Source: Eretmocerus hayati (lineage: Eukaryota; Arthropoda; Insecta; Hymenoptera; Aphelinidae). Taken from it: a stretch of DNA of 64,000 nucleotides. Below are positions 1-10,559 of this stretch, piece after piece. A program made the position numbers and the translations under genes. The stretch lies in assembly GCA_029851415.1 (NCBI GenBank), contig CM056742.1, positions 11,015,736-11,079,735 of the forward strand. The letters run 5' to 3'. Under the pieces are notes generated by a model, which was not told where the DNA came from, searched no databases, and saw nothing but the letters and a program-made list of their open reading frames with translations. Position 1 is the first letter of the stretch; each line of letters opens with the position of its first letter.

Positions 1-519
1 TAGCATTGCATTAATTTGGGAGATATTTTTCAAGAGTCAATGTCCGGTAAAAATCGCAGAATCAAACTCTAAAAGGGAACGCTTCGTTCGATGTCTAGTG
101 GAAGAAGCAAAAGCTAAGATCATAGGAGAGTCGATTCGGGAGTTTGAGTTGATTCAACATATTGATGAGTCATCTCACCTCAAGACATTGACAGATGGTG
201 AGTGTAATCCAGAAAAATCAACATCATCAGTGGAATGCGATTACCGGAAGAAGAACGAAAACCTTGAAATGATGGCGATTGATGATAGGCAAAAATTATA
301 TCGATCACCCAAACTCCATTCTGTCCTCCTCGACGCTTATGTGGAGCATAAGAACCGTTCAAGAATTCGCACGCATACCCATGATGGGCAACCGAGCGAT
401 AAATCATCGGTAAGTATTCTGTAATTTGTTGAATAGGTTTGTTCGTCTGTACCCGAGAATAATCGATTTTCAATTCTCATCAGATCTCAAAACTCGTAGG
501 TAATCCGAGCTGTCAATAA
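1..519 (+). CDS. Divergent ionotropic receptor, 3' end only (IR-1)
   Basis: The gene enters from the left edge. In the frame starting at base 2 it reads the end of the last membrane segment (IALIWEIFFKS) and then the cytoplasmic tail (SKRERFVRCLVEEAKAK). This matches the C-termini of the receptors at 12.8-15.0, 31-33.4 and 59.6-62.0 kb. The tail ends at a GTAAGT donor (410-415). A CAG acceptor at 481-483 gives a 74-bp intron, the same size and place as in the paralogs. The last exon (484-519) adds about 11 residues and stops at TAA. Ionotropic receptors are ligand-gated cation channel subunits in sensory neuron membranes; the ligand is not predictable. It is the only copy on the + strand, so it converges on the next receptor across the LINE insertion. 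Splicing is inferred from paralog alignment. Confidence 0.8.
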
Positions 520-795
520 CAGGTACGAATACGATGGAACTAACGAATGAAATGGGACAAACTTCATTCATCGAGGTGATAGTTGACGTCATCAAAGCCA
601 GCGGTCACGTGACCGAAAAAGGGTCAGGACTGGATGCGTCCGAGCAGAAAAATCCATGAGAAGCACTGAATCATGGACCCTGAATTTTGATTTTGTACCG
701 TCAACTGGGGTAACTTTGGGACACTCTTGACTTTTTTTGTAATTGTTTTTCGTAAAGCTCGGGGAGGTTACGATAAAACCCACCTCAACCGATGG
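520..795. other. 3' flank of IR-1, no gene seen
   Basis: No coding sequence is recognisable. The phrase GGTAACTTTGGGACACTC near 708-725 recurs at 6310-6328, beyond the LINE, so the LINE landed between two copies of an older dispersed repeat. Confidence 0.4.
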
Positions 796-979
796 CCAAT
801 CGAAAGCTTTTTTTTTTTTTTTTTTTTTTTTTATTTAAGGCTTCAAATCATACAAAAGATTTATTCGCCATCTAAGGAAAAATATATAATCATTAAATCA
901 AAAACAAAATAACAATAACAATAATAATAATGAAATCATCGTAAAGATTCTTATACTAGTTGTTCTATTACCAGTCTTT

Positions 980-3900
980 CTAAACAGCTATTTTACACAT
1001 TTTGAGAAAACTATATACACAAGCACATGCTTCAATGTTAGGCTCTGATAATATTGAGTACATACATGCTGGTAAAGTAACATGGTTTTTCTCAAGATCT
1101 AAGATCAATTTGACTCGCTGGGGATCATATAAAGAACATTGCCATACAACATGATCAATGTCTTGGTCATTTTGTGTACATGGACATTTCGGATCATCAA
1201 TGATAGACATACGTGCGAGGGAAGCATTGAGACTGTAATGATTTGCTCTACATCTGTTGATCATAACAATCAGTTCGCGCTCAAGATGTTTACCGTGAAA
1301 CCATGGTTTCTTATTGTCTCGATAATAATACTTGAAATACTCGGTGCCTTTGGTATCTCCGAGTTCACACATTTCAGCAGACGTTTTTTCCATCATCAGA
1401 GGTTTGAACAAATTTTGAAAGTCAATGAACGGAATTTTAAAGGTACTATTGGGAATTGATTTCGTTGCTGTTTTTGCTCTCAAGTCAGCTAGTATGTTGC
1501 CTCGGATTCCTGAGTGTGCAGGTATCCAGTAGATTTCTAAGCTACCTGATTCTCCTCTGTGTTTTTGGAAAGTGAAAATTTTCAATTTTATGTCGTAAAT
1601 ATATGGGCACATTTTAATATTCAATTCAGTTTCCTCTAATTTTTGGAGCACACTCAGCGAATCTGTAAAAATGATATTGCTTGTGTTCTTGTACTTCAGT
1701 GCTAAATCTAGCGCATCGAGGATTGCAATGCATTCTGCCGAAAAAATTGACATATTTTTGTTCATACTTCTTGAAAATTCTAGCTTAAGCTTAGGACAGA
1801 TGCAACTCGATCCCACTGCCAACGATTTAGGATCTTTACTACCATCAGTAAATATGAGATTTGAATTTATTTCATCAAGATCAAAATAATTCCTGAATAC
1901 TAAGTCTGGGATCTCTGAATTTTGTAAGATACTACCTACCTCTCTATTGACTGGGATAGAAGAGGAGAGTACGGCGTAATTACAATTAAAAAGTGAATAT
2001 TGATCTGATTTGTACAAAAAATGATAATACTTCATGCAGGTTTCAATACACTTTTCATAAAGACGCTTACGTTTTTTCGTCAGATTGTCATCTTGGGAGT
2101 ACCACTTTTTAATCAGGTCAGTTACTGGTATTGAGTTGCTACTGAGAACTTTGATCAGGTAAGCTGAGCCTAAATATTCACATCTAGCAGAGATAGTTGG
2201 CAGTTTTGATTCAGCAATCAAGATGTTAGTGGGTGTAGTTTTTCTGTAACCTAAAGCTGCTCTAACTGCGGTGTATTGGATACGCTCCAGTTTTTTCTGA
2301 AGCTCGGCTTGAGAAGGGTAGTACACGAGAGATGCGTATTCCAAAACCGATCGCACGAAGCTTTTATAGAGAATAAGGAGGGTACTAGGATCAGCACCCC
2401 ACCATATTCCTTGAAGGTACTTAACAATATTGAGAGCTCTCTGGGTTTTTCTGTGTACTAGATTCATGTGAGCATTAAAATTCAACTGATAGTCAAAAAC
2501 TACACCCAGAAACTTAACTGACGGACTTGATTTTATGGTGCAGGTCCCAATACGAATGCTGATTTTTTCAGGAGGAATATGCTGATTATTCAAGTGTATT
2601 AGTACAGTTTTGTGAGGGGCAAGGCTCAAGCCGATTTTCGAGAGATTCTCTTCAATAATGTTGATACCTCTTTGTAACATGAGATGATTAGGGCAGTACA
2701 GAGCTATATCATCTGCAAATTGCGAGACTTGTATGTTGGATGGAAGATTTTTCAAGATATCTGCTACATAGATTATATACAATAGTGGGCTCAGCACTCC
2801 ACCCTGAGGCACACCCTTGTGGCACTTCAAGTAGCCACTAATTTCGCTAGAATATACGAGACGTTCGAATGTGATGAATTTGACAAACTGTATGAGCCTA
2901 CGAGGACATCCTAATTTTGCCAATTTATCAATCAATATATCTATATTAACATTATCGAAAGCTCCACTGACATCAAGGAATCCTGCGAAAATATCTTTAT
3001 TATTTTTGAAAGCTTCTTGAACCGTCATGGTGAGATGTAGAACATTGTCCGCGCATGACCGGCCTTTGCGAAACCCGCTCTGTGAATCTGGTAAAATATT
3101 CTGTGTTTCAATCCACCACTCAAATTTACTTTTTACCATGGATTCAAAAAGCTTACACATATTCGAAGTGAGCGCTATGGGTCGATGATTTACACCATCA
3201 GGTTTCTCGACTAGATGGACATAGGATTCCTGCCAACTTGAGGGGAAATCACCAGTTCTATACATTTCATTGAATATGTCTACTAAAACAAGTTTATAAT
3301 TTATCGGTAGGTTTTTAATGATGTTATAGTCAATACCATCTCGACCTGGTGAGGATTTCGAATTGCGACTGGCTAGTGCAGTATTGAGTTCAGCAAATGT
3401 GAAATTTGACTCTAAGAATTCATTAGGCGGGCATTCTGGCATTTGATCAGGCTTTGTGCTAGCCCAAGGAGGGCATACTTTATCTAATGCTGCTAGCTTT
3501 CTCTCAACTTGCAAATTTTCGGAAAGGTGGCTATGGGGTATCTTTATCCATTTATTCTTCAAGACTTTACAAGTATTCCATACATATCGCGAGTCCGAAG
3601 AAATATCGATGGTTTCAGCAAATTTTTTGAAATTTTCTTTCTTCTTCATTTTGAACAGCCTCCTTGCCAGGGCAACGAGGCGTTTGTACTCGATAAAATC
3701 TGATAGAGAACCTGATCTCTGCCATTGTTTAAATGCTTTTCGTCTCTCTTTTTTTATAGAGTTGCACTCATTATCCCACCAAGCGACAGGATTCCTATGA
3801 CGTCTATGATTGACTCTCTTCTTGCGAGGCGTGTTTTTGATCACAGCTTGGGTAACGATGTCGGTAAAAATATTATATTTCTCACTCGGGGCAGAATTTT

Positions 3901-4693
3901 CATATTCAGTCGTGAATAATTGTGGAAATGCTTGTTCCAGTGACCCTGCGACGTTTTGCCAGTCTGTTTTCATTGAACTCAATCTAAATGATTGTTTGAT
4001 ATATATTGCTCGATCAACATTGATTTGCACAAAAATCGGGAAGTGGTCTGAGCCCAAGGTCTCACCATTCACAGACACATCAATTTTGTCGGCCAATCCA
4101 TTCGTGGAAAGTATAAGATCAATGTTGCTCTCCGAAGTCTTATCTTTTCGCGAAATTGTGTCCTGATTGTGGATGAATATGTCATACTTTTCTATCGCGT
4201 CATAAAGGAGTTCACCATTAGCATCTGTTGTAGAGCAATTCCACGATACATTGTGCGCGTTGAAATCACCCACAACAATGCTATGACGGCTTGATGCCAC
4301 TTTAGATAGAATATAATCCCAATGTTGACTTGCGAGTGTGGGACCTGGGGCTCGATAACACGCATATAATTCGAAGGCTGGCGTAGTATTTGTGATTGTT
4401 ATACCACAAAACTCAACGCTACTGTGTGGACTTTGGATATTTGGAATCTCTTTGAATGCTATACTCTCACGTATAATGAGTAATAACCCACCGCCTCTGT
4501 TGGTGCTAGTGCGATCAATTCTATAGATAACAAAGCCGGGATATTGGATCGTATATTCTGGTTTCAACCAGGATTCTACAATAACAAATATATCGACCCG
4601 ATTCATGAGTCTCTCTATTTCGAGTTTTCGTTTGTCAAAGCTTCTGGGATTCCAATATAATATATTAAGCCTACTTGAATTATTGCAAGCCAT
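980..4693 (-). CDS. LINE ORF2: endonuclease / reverse transcriptase / RNase H
   Basis: The protein has 1237 residues. Residues 1-230 are an apurinic-type (EEP) endonuclease with VVGDFNAHN and GSDHFPI as metal-binding and catalytic landmarks. A reverse transcriptase follows at about 430-720, with SGFRKGRSC, FLDVSGAFDNV, GVPQGGVLSPLLY and the catalytic FADD box (QFADDIALYC). RNase H lies at about 930-1080 with its acidic set visible: FTDGS, AECIAILDAL, FTDSL, and WIPAHSGIRGN followed by AD. The C-terminus has a CxC...H...C knuckle (CPCTQNDQDIDHVVWQC). The protein nicks the target and reverse transcribes the element RNA from the nick. No frame breaks are seen. It lies 57 bp downstream of ORF1 in the same transcript. 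Confidence 0.96.
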   Translation of the reverse strand: MACNNSSRLNILYWNPRSFDKRKLEIERLMNRVDIFVIVESWLKPEYTIQYPGFVIYRIDRTSTNRGGGLLLIIRESIAFKEIPNIQSPHSSVEFCGITITNTTPAFELYACYRAPGPTLASQHWDYILSKVASSRHSIVVGDFNAHNVSWNCSTTDANGELLYDAIEKYDIFIHNQDTISRKDKTSESNIDLILSTNGLADKIDVSVNGETLGSDHFPIFVQINVDRAIYIKQSFRLSSMKTDWQNVAGSLEQAFPQLFTTEYENSAPSEKYNIFTDIVTQAVIKNTPRKKRVNHRRHRNPVAWWDNECNSIKKERRKAFKQWQRSGSLSDFIEYKRLVALARRLFKMKKKENFKKFAETIDISSDSRYVWNTCKVLKNKWIKIPHSHLSENLQVERKLAALDKVCPPWASTKPDQMPECPPNEFLESNFTFAELNTALASRNSKSSPGRDGIDYNIIKNLPINYKLVLVDIFNEMYRTGDFPSSWQESYVHLVEKPDGVNHRPIALTSNMCKLFESMVKSKFEWWIETQNILPDSQSGFRKGRSCADNVLHLTMTVQEAFKNNKDIFAGFLDVSGAFDNVNIDILIDKLAKLGCPRRLIQFVKFITFERLVYSSEISGYLKCHKGVPQGGVLSPLLYIIYVADILKNLPSNIQVSQFADDIALYCPNHLMLQRGINIIEENLSKIGLSLAPHKTVLIHLNNQHIPPEKISIRIGTCTIKSSPSVKFLGVVFDYQLNFNAHMNLVHRKTQRALNIVKYLQGIWWGADPSTLLILYKSFVRSVLEYASLVYYPSQAELQKKLERIQYTAVRAALGYRKTTPTNILIAESKLPTISARCEYLGSAYLIKVLSSNSIPVTDLIKKWYSQDDNLTKKRKRLYEKCIETCMKYYHFLYKSDQYSLFNCNYAVLSSSIPVNREVGSILQNSEIPDLVFRNYFDLDEINSNLIFTDGSKDPKSLAVGSSCICPKLKLEFSRSMNKNMSIFSAECIAILDALDLALKYKNTSNIIFTDSLSVLQKLEETELNIKMCPYIYDIKLKIFTFQKHRGESGSLEIYWIPAHSGIRGNILADLRAKTATKSIPNSTFKIPFIDFQNLFKPLMMEKTSAEMCELGDTKGTEYFKYYYRDNKKPWFHGKHLERELIVMINRCRANHYSLNASLARMSIIDDPKCPCTQNDQDIDHVVWQCSLYDPQRVKLILDLEKNHVTLPACMYSILSEPNIEACACVYSFLKMCKIAV

Positions 4694-4750
4694 TGTACTA
4701 AGCTAGAAAAAAAAATAAATAACAAGAGGAAAGAAAGAAGAAATAAACTA

Positions 4751-6037
4751 TCACTCATCGTCCGTGGAACTTTCTATGACCTGTTGATCTCCCGGTTTTT
4801 CGAGAGAGTTTTTAACTTTAGTGATCCGGCTTTTCATTTTTCTGCTGTCAACGTGAGGATAGGTATCTCTGAGTTGTTTGATCAAATTTTCAATGTCAGT
4901 CGAATAGCCTCGGGCTATTGGTATTAAATTACTTTGACCGTAACAATCCTTCAAAAATGTCTTGAAGTCCGCAAAAGAAAGTGGATATTTTTCAGAGTTC
5001 TCGTCGAAAAATTTTTCAGTGGGTTTCATGAGGAGGTCTATTTCTTCTTTCGTACATTGTTTTTTGATCGGGGGCTTCGCGCACATTTTCACATTTTTTG
5101 AGTTTACCTTTGTATCAAGGGTACTTGCACTGCTCGACGTTGTGCTGCGTGTTCGTTTGATGCCCGTTGTCGGTGCGATGAACGGCGACGATTCCTGTGG
5201 TTCGGCAGATGACGTCCCTGCCGCTACTGCATTTGTGGCAACCTCCATTTGCTGGTCGGTTTGTTGACCCAGCGTTGAGGCAGTTCCACCATTTGAAATT
5301 TCTTCTACTTGTGTTGTTTTTCCTATACTTTCACAATGCTCGGCAATGTGGCCTTCTCCATTACATACGTAGCATATCAACTTCTTGTTGGTGAAGTAGA
5401 TCCAGTGATTTTTGCCTCTATGCTCGATTTTGAGGCTTTCTGGTAGTTTTTCCACATCTCCTGGTTGTATATACACTTGTCGCCTGAAGCTGACAAGATG
5501 CTCAAGGCCGGCTTCATTTACCCCTGCTTTAATGTACAGGATTTGAGAAGCCGGTTTGACGTCGAATGTAGCAAGTTTTTCTTCAATCACGTAGTTGGGT
5601 ATTGTGGGTGATACATTGGAGATGATGATTCGTTGATTTTTGGCAACCAGTGGTCTGATAGATAGCACTTGATCGTCTATTTTCACTTCGGTGTTGGAGT
5701 CAGTGAGCTTGCTGACGTGTTCTTCATTGCTCAGATAAATACAAACTCTGTTACCTGATATTCTCGACATGTAAAGTAAATTTTTCGGTCCGACTATTTT
5801 ACTAACTTCAATGGCGTATTCTTTCACTGGAATATTTGGAATAGCGTCGATGACGATTGCTTGTTCCTCTTCTGGGCATTGAGCTTGCTGAGTAACTCTT
5901 GAGTACGAAATTCTCGGTGCAGTTTTCTTGTCGGTTGAAGTCATGATCGGTTGATTTGTACAGGCGCGGTCGGCCCTGTAGTCAGGGGCGTCCACGCTTG
6001 TTACGGAGTACTGATGGGGAGAAGTGCAACAGTGCAC
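4751..6037 (-). CDS. LINE ORF1: nucleic-acid-binding gag-like protein
   Basis: The protein has 428 residues. An RNA-binding-like region at about 60-215 is followed by a single CCHC zinc knuckle CYVCNGEGHIAEHC, then a low-complexity Ser/Thr/Gln/Ala segment and a basic C-terminus. ORF1 proteins of this LINE group bind element RNA and act as chaperones in the ribonucleoprotein particle. The start used gives MHCCTSPHQY; a second Met (MTSTDKK) about 31 residues downstream is an equally good start by eye. ORF2 follows after 57 bp, so ORF2 is probably translated by reinitiation or a bypass mechanism. Confidence 0.9.
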   Translation of the reverse strand: MHCCTSPHQYSVTSVDAPDYRADRACTNQPIMTSTDKKTAPRISYSRVTQQAQCPEEEQAIVIDAIPNIPVKEYAIEVSKIVGPKNLLYMSRISGNRVCIYLSNEEHVSKLTDSNTEVKIDDQVLSIRPLVAKNQRIIISNVSPTIPNYVIEEKLATFDVKPASQILYIKAGVNEAGLEHLVSFRRQVYIQPGDVEKLPESLKIEHRGKNHWIYFTNKKLICYVCNGEGHIAEHCESIGKTTQVEEISNGGTASTLGQQTDQQMEVATNAVAAGTSSAEPQESSPFIAPTTGIKRTRSTTSSSASTLDTKVNSKNVKMCAKPPIKKQCTKEEIDLLMKPTEKFFDENSEKYPLSFADFKTFLKDCYGQSNLIPIARGYSTDIENLIKQLRDTYPHVDSRKMKSRITKVKNSLEKPGDQQVIESSTDDE

Positions 6038-6330
6038 TTTCCCTTATTCAAAATCCAATTTCAGTAGAATATTTGCTGTTCAGCAAATGATTTTCACTCA
6101 GCTGCGGACACTGTTTACTAGGGTATTGGGTCACTCGCCGGGCGCGAGGATAAACGTAAACACGTCTTGCCTCGCTGACGGTTCGAACGGAACTCCCAAT
6201 CGAAAGCTTTAAATCTTAGCTTCCGATTGGCGTAAGCTAGAGCTCGATTCAAGGATTCTATTCAAAGATATGGTCATAGAAGCTAAACACTGTTTACAAA
6301 ACTTGGGGTGAGGTAACTTTGGGACACTCC

Positions 6331-6700
6331 GAGTTCGATTCATGTTACTTTCGTTCTGGAATGGAGAATCGATCCTCTCTGGTCATGAATTGGAAGTCGA
6401 AGAAGTTAGCTTCCAATTGCATTTGGAACGTCCCGATCGGATGTTTCCACGCCGAATAATGCTCATTTGAAATAAATCAGCTATTTGGACTAATTTTCAA
6501 TTTTCATACGAATTTCTGCCAAATCTCGGAAAATTGGTTCGAATAGTTGATTAACTTCAAAGGAGCATTGCTCGGCGTGGAAACATCCGATCGAGACGTT
6601 CCAAGAAGCAATTGAAAGCTAACGTCTTCGACGTTTAACTCATTGACAGAGTCGATTCTCCATCCCAGAACGAAAGTAGCATGAGTTGAACTTGAATTGA
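6331..6700. mobile_element. Palindromic MITE-like repeat
   Basis: Imperfect inverted arms of about 150 bp begin with GAGTTCGATTCATGTTACTT on the left and end with the complement ATGAGTTGAACTTG on the right. Matched landmarks inside are GATCGGATGTTTCCACGCCGA and its complement. No coding capacity was seen. The target duplication is unclear. Confidence 0.65.
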
Positions 6701-6760
6701 ATGAAGATTGCTGGCGTCTACCTTCATTCTTCAATAAGATACTGGGATGGTGAGGTGATC

Positions 6761-7561
6761 TTAACCCTTAGCTGGCACACGTCTGCCACATAACATAGCT
6801 GGCACACCTGGGTGGATTACACCCACGACGAAAATTAATGCTGAGGCTACTATAATCAATCTTTCGGTTGCACAATTTTTCTATAACCTCTTTGAAATGT
6901 TCTGAATGGATCACCGTACCCAGGTAATCGTCAATGTCGAATGAAAAATTTAAAAAAATGCAAAAAACCTTTTTCACTAAAAAAATTCTAGGGAACGCAA
7001 TTTTCATCCAAATGAGCTGAAAATTTAACTAAGTCATCTCGAGATGAGGTCAATTCAAGGAAAAAATAGCACAAGAATAGGTCTTGGAAAAAAGGTATTT
7101 ATTCTGACATATTTCGACGCATGGATTGAGAATTTATGTCTCACCTAATATGACGGAATCAAGACCTCCATTAAAAGATTCACCACTGGACTATTCTTTT
7201 CTCATATCTACTTGATCTTGAGATGACTCAGTCAAATTTTCTGCTCATTCCATTGAAAATTGCGTCCTCTAGAATATTTTCAGTGAAAAGGCCTTTTCTT
7301 GCAATTTTTTGCAATAATTTATTATTGCAACAAAATGCACTCAAAAATAGCGCGCATAGCTGGCACACCTGGTTTTTGGCTCGGCTCTGGCGGAGCAGCG
7401 AGCGCGCCAAAACCGGCGCTCTGTGCGCAATCGGTAAGTGGCAAGTCTTAAAATATCAACAGAGGTCACTATGAACCCGGGAAACTTTGAATTACGAGCT
7501 TGGCGTACTCATGAAGGAGGCCATGGGTGTACTCCACCCAAGCGTGCCAGCCGAGGGTTAA
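6761..7561. mobile_element. piggyBac-like non-autonomous element
   Basis: TTAA duplications lie at 6761-6764 and 7558-7561, immediately flanking termini CCCTTAGCTGGCACACG and CGTGCCAGCCGAGGG. TTAA target sites with CCC...GGG ends are the piggyBac signature. Extra copies of TAGCTGGCACACCTGG occur subterminally (about 6798 and 7356). The interior is partly palindromic: the block around 7000-7050 is complementary to about 7205-7290. No transposase frame is present, so any movement would depend on an autonomous relative. Confidence 0.8.
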
Positions 7562-8100
7562 CGATCATATTATCCGCGCCATTTCTAATGAATCTTTAGG
7601 TGTTCGTCAAGTTATATGTAGCAAATTTGCCCTCAGTGTCTAGTTTACCGCTATGCTTATGATCTTGAAAGAACATGCTCGGAGATTCTCCTTCGCATTC
7701 ATCTCATGTTTGTTGAATTAGAATTGAAAGAATGATATTTCGGGTGATCCGGAATGATACATGCGTTTTTTGAAATAAAAAAAGCTGATTTTCAGTACTT
7801 TGACTTGTTCTTGATTCTCATACAGTGAAGATGATGTAAAAAAATTGGCTTGACCCATTTCAAGCTAACTTAGCACATCTTCTTCATCCCTGTCTTTTTC
7901 TTGGGACGCTTCTTGTAGAACTAAAGATTCGATTCCTAGCCGTTCCCTTGTGCATATCACAGGAACAAGTTAGGGGTCATGGGATTTCCACAGTGCCACG
8001 ACCACTTTTATCATTTTTTCTCCATGTCCTCTCTAGTGACACTCACCAGATCTAAGTGATACGCGTATTTTAGCAGCTTTATGATTTCATTGGATTGAAT
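7562..8100. other. Intergenic, nothing recognised
   Basis: AT-rich sequence without a convincing coding frame. The part nearest 8100 may be the 3' end of the decayed reverse-transcriptase element that follows. Confidence 0.3.
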
Positions 8101-8560
8101 TCAAAGTCCGTGACTGCTGCAGGCAAGGCGCCTTACGACGTATTCTAGTAGAAAATTGAAAAGTGGTGTAGAGATGGCTTCACCCTGCTTGAGACCACTA
8201 ACTATACTGAAGGGATTCGATAGTTTTCTGCCAATTCTAACTTGTTCTGTGGTGCGATCTAATGACTTGACAATCATTGTTACGAACTTACCTAGTAGCC
8301 CTAATAGACGCAAGATTAAAAGCATTTTGGATCTTATAATCGAGTAGTATGCTTTTCTTAAAATCGACAAAGAAGCGGTGTACCAGTTCCTTCCATTTCC
8401 ATTTTCCCCCGCTGATTTGACGGAGTAGTGTGAATATTGAGTCTGTTCGACTTTTGTCACGCATTCTCTCCATACTGAGGGGATAGCGGCAACTACTACC
8501 ACTCTAGCTGAGATTCCTCGAACATGGGTGGCGGAGTAATTATGTTGGTACAGCACGTGA
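8101..8560 (-). pseudogene. Decayed LINE reverse-transcriptase fragment
   Basis: The minus-strand reading contains a reverse-transcriptase finger/palm segment, FVTMIVKSLDRTTEQVRIG followed by SNPFSIVSGLKQGEAISTP and LFNFLLEYVVRRL. This resembles the usual 'SGLRQGDALSPLLFN' motif with substitutions. The catalytic YADD region is missing and the upstream part is out of frame. It is unrelated to the LINE at 0.8-6.2 kb by motif style; an RTE-like or Jockey-like origin is possible. Confidence 0.65.
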
Positions 8561-9232
8561 CAGGTATTATTCGGTGTGAATTGATACCAGCCAGTACGGA
8601 AGCTGAGTAAGATCTTCGTTGATCCTCGATAACGTGCATACTTGTGAAATAAATGAGCGTTTCCTCTTTACTCAGAACGTTTATCACATCATGATGTGTT
8701 TAAAAAAATAATAGGATTGATGAAAAAGCTCTCAGCGTGTTTGCAGAGTGATACAAATTTTTTTCTTGATTTCCGAGTTGGCTTTGACTACTTTGAGAAG
8801 GTTTGACGAGTTGAGCACATCCTCTTGCAAATTATCAGGGAATTATTCTTTCGTAAGTCTAAAATAGTTTGGTTTTTGTTTGGTTCCACTGGACATATTT
8901 AACTTAATTTTCAAAGTTTCCAAATGCCTCCTCAAATGGGCTGATGTACGCCAAGAGATACTCAAGTAGTGTGATTAATGTTAGGGGAATGGAGAAAGGA
9001 ACGGGGCCACGTTGAGTAGACCTTGAATATTTTCACTAATCATCTACAGACAAAAATTCGATGTACGACAAAAGGGTCAAATAGGGAAACCATTGAAATT
9101 ACTTGCATAATGTAGTCGTGTTGCCATGGGATTGTATTGAAAAACCGATTCAGAAAAGGGAGAAATATTGATAACTGCAGTCCAAGGATTATGGATAATC
9201 TGAAATCTGACTCGAATGGCCTGCTCACAAGT
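8561..9232. other. Intergenic, nothing recognised
   Basis: No coding frame, RNA gene or clear repeat was identified by eye. Confidence 0.3.
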
Positions 9233-9484
9233 TTAGGTGTAGAAGACTCGAATTGCATAAGGCCCTTGTATTTGAATTGAGCGATCCAATTGGCCTCTAA
9301 TTAGGCATGTGCTGGATCGCTATTTCGAGAAAGTTTAAAAAGCTTGAAAATAAAAAAGACGCTTCGTGACAGAATGCAGAGCTCACTCTTCAGTGCCCCA
9401 TCTGCATACCTGGGGCAGACCCCACCATCAGATTGCTAATCCAAATACAAGAGCCTTGTGCGATTCAAGTCTTCTACACCTTAA
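9233..9484. mobile_element. Short palindromic MITE-like repeat
   Basis: The arm GGTGTAGAAGACTCGAATTG at the left is complementary to CAAGTCTTCTACACC at the right, and CCCTTGTATTTG pairs with CAAATACAAGAG. The element is about 250 bp with no coding potential. Confidence 0.6.
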
Positions 9485-9680
9485 ATCGTGGATGATAACC
9501 GAAAGTGTCAAACCTTACACCACGACTTATTTTCAATGAAAACATTATCTTTTATTATTCACATTTACACTCAGTACATATTTTTACATTGTACAACGCA
9601 TTTTTCCCGAAACTAAGGGTACACAGATACAACAACTAAAGAATAGGGAGTAAAATATATGGTTAGCTTCTTATATACTG

Positions 9681-10011
9681 ACAAGGGGAGTCCGGAGAGT
9701 CCGGGTCACAAAATCTCACCAAACTTTTTCCATAGTCTCGTACCACTTAGAATATGAAGAACCCAGAGTAACTCCGTCAAATGGGCCTTCTGTGAAGGGT
9801 TACAAGCATGAAAATTAGCATTGCCCATATAGACCCATGTTAAGAAGTGATATGTATAGAGATACTGTCAATGCTCATGTCATAGGCCGACGCTCCAAAT
9901 AGGAGGCCCATTTGACGGAGTTATTCTGGATTCTTCATATTCTATGTGGTACGAGGCTATGGAGAAAGTTTGATGAGATTTGGTGCCCCGGATTCTCCGG
10001 ATTTCTCTTGT
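9681..10011. mobile_element. MITE family A (ACAAGGGGAG termini), copy 1
   Basis: A 331-bp element starts ACAAGGGGAGTCCGG and ends with its imperfect complement (CCGGATTTCTCTTGT). Inverted arms of about 115 bp include CTCCGTCAAATGGGCC and GGCCCATTTGACGGAG. It has the same length and terminus as the copy at 48837-49167. Related copies lie at about 36605-36864 (truncated) and 34318-35476 (interrupted). Confidence 0.75.
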
Positions 10012-10164
10012 GAGTAAATTTATCACATAGTAACTTTTCCATTGTTACTATCCATCATAGATAAAAATGAACATTGCGGAATTTCAACATGTTTGGCGCG
10101 GCAAAAGTTGTGACATCATTTGCACAAACGGTAAAAAGTCGACGTTTACAGATAGATGACATCT

Positions 10165-10240
10165 TGAGCCTCTGCAACAGCCCTGAGGACACGGTGACAA
10201 GAAGGCCTCCAGTTCAAATCTGGGTCCAGGCAACTTTTTT
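10165..10240 (+). repeat. tRNA-like / SINE-like segment
   Basis: A B-box-like block AGTTCAAATCTGGGTCC is followed by a T run (CAACTTTTTTC) that could end RNA polymerase III transcription. A convincing cloverleaf was not obtained, so this is more likely a degraded tRNA-derived SINE head than a functional tRNA. Confidence 0.35.
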
Positions 10241-10559
10241 CTTGTGATGTCTGTATTTATGCAATTTTTCCATTAATTAACACCTCCACGATCAAACCCG
10301 ATTGTTAATTACTCAATAAATCGATCTCAAACTCGAGATTGATAGAGAAATAAAATTAGTCCTCCAATGCCGATTTACAAATATAATATCATGTATTGTG
10401 AGCTGCGTTCTCCTAGGTATTTTAACTTTCTGATACTAGCAGTCCCGGTGATTTTTGAAAGCGATGTCGTCCCTAAAATTACATGAAGCAGTATAAACAG
10501 CCAAAATTCGTCAAAAATGGTGGATAAGAAACGAGAGCCAAAAACATAGACCGATATCT

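Larger units (their letters stand above)
796..6210 (-). mobile_element. Full-length LINE with RNase H (I/R1/LOA-like) and target-site duplication
   Basis: This is a non-LTR retrotransposon on the minus strand. The body is 811-6195, flanked by a perfect 15-bp duplication CCAATCGAAAGCTTT at 796-810 and 6196-6210; the last T residues merge with the tail. The poly(A) tail appears on the + strand as a T run ending about 832. In element order there is a 5' UTR of about 158 bp, ORF1 (6037-4751), a 57-bp gap, ORF2 (4693-980), and a 3' UTR of about 150 bp. Both frames are open and the duplication is unmutated, so this looks like a young and possibly competent copy. An RNase H domain excludes typical Jockey or RTE elements. 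The clade was not resolved by eye. Confidence 0.93.

Noticed and set aside
1139..1459. Plus-strand frames opposite the LINE ORF2
   Set aside because: They are antisense shadows of a clearly coding frame with reverse-transcriptase and RNase H motifs.
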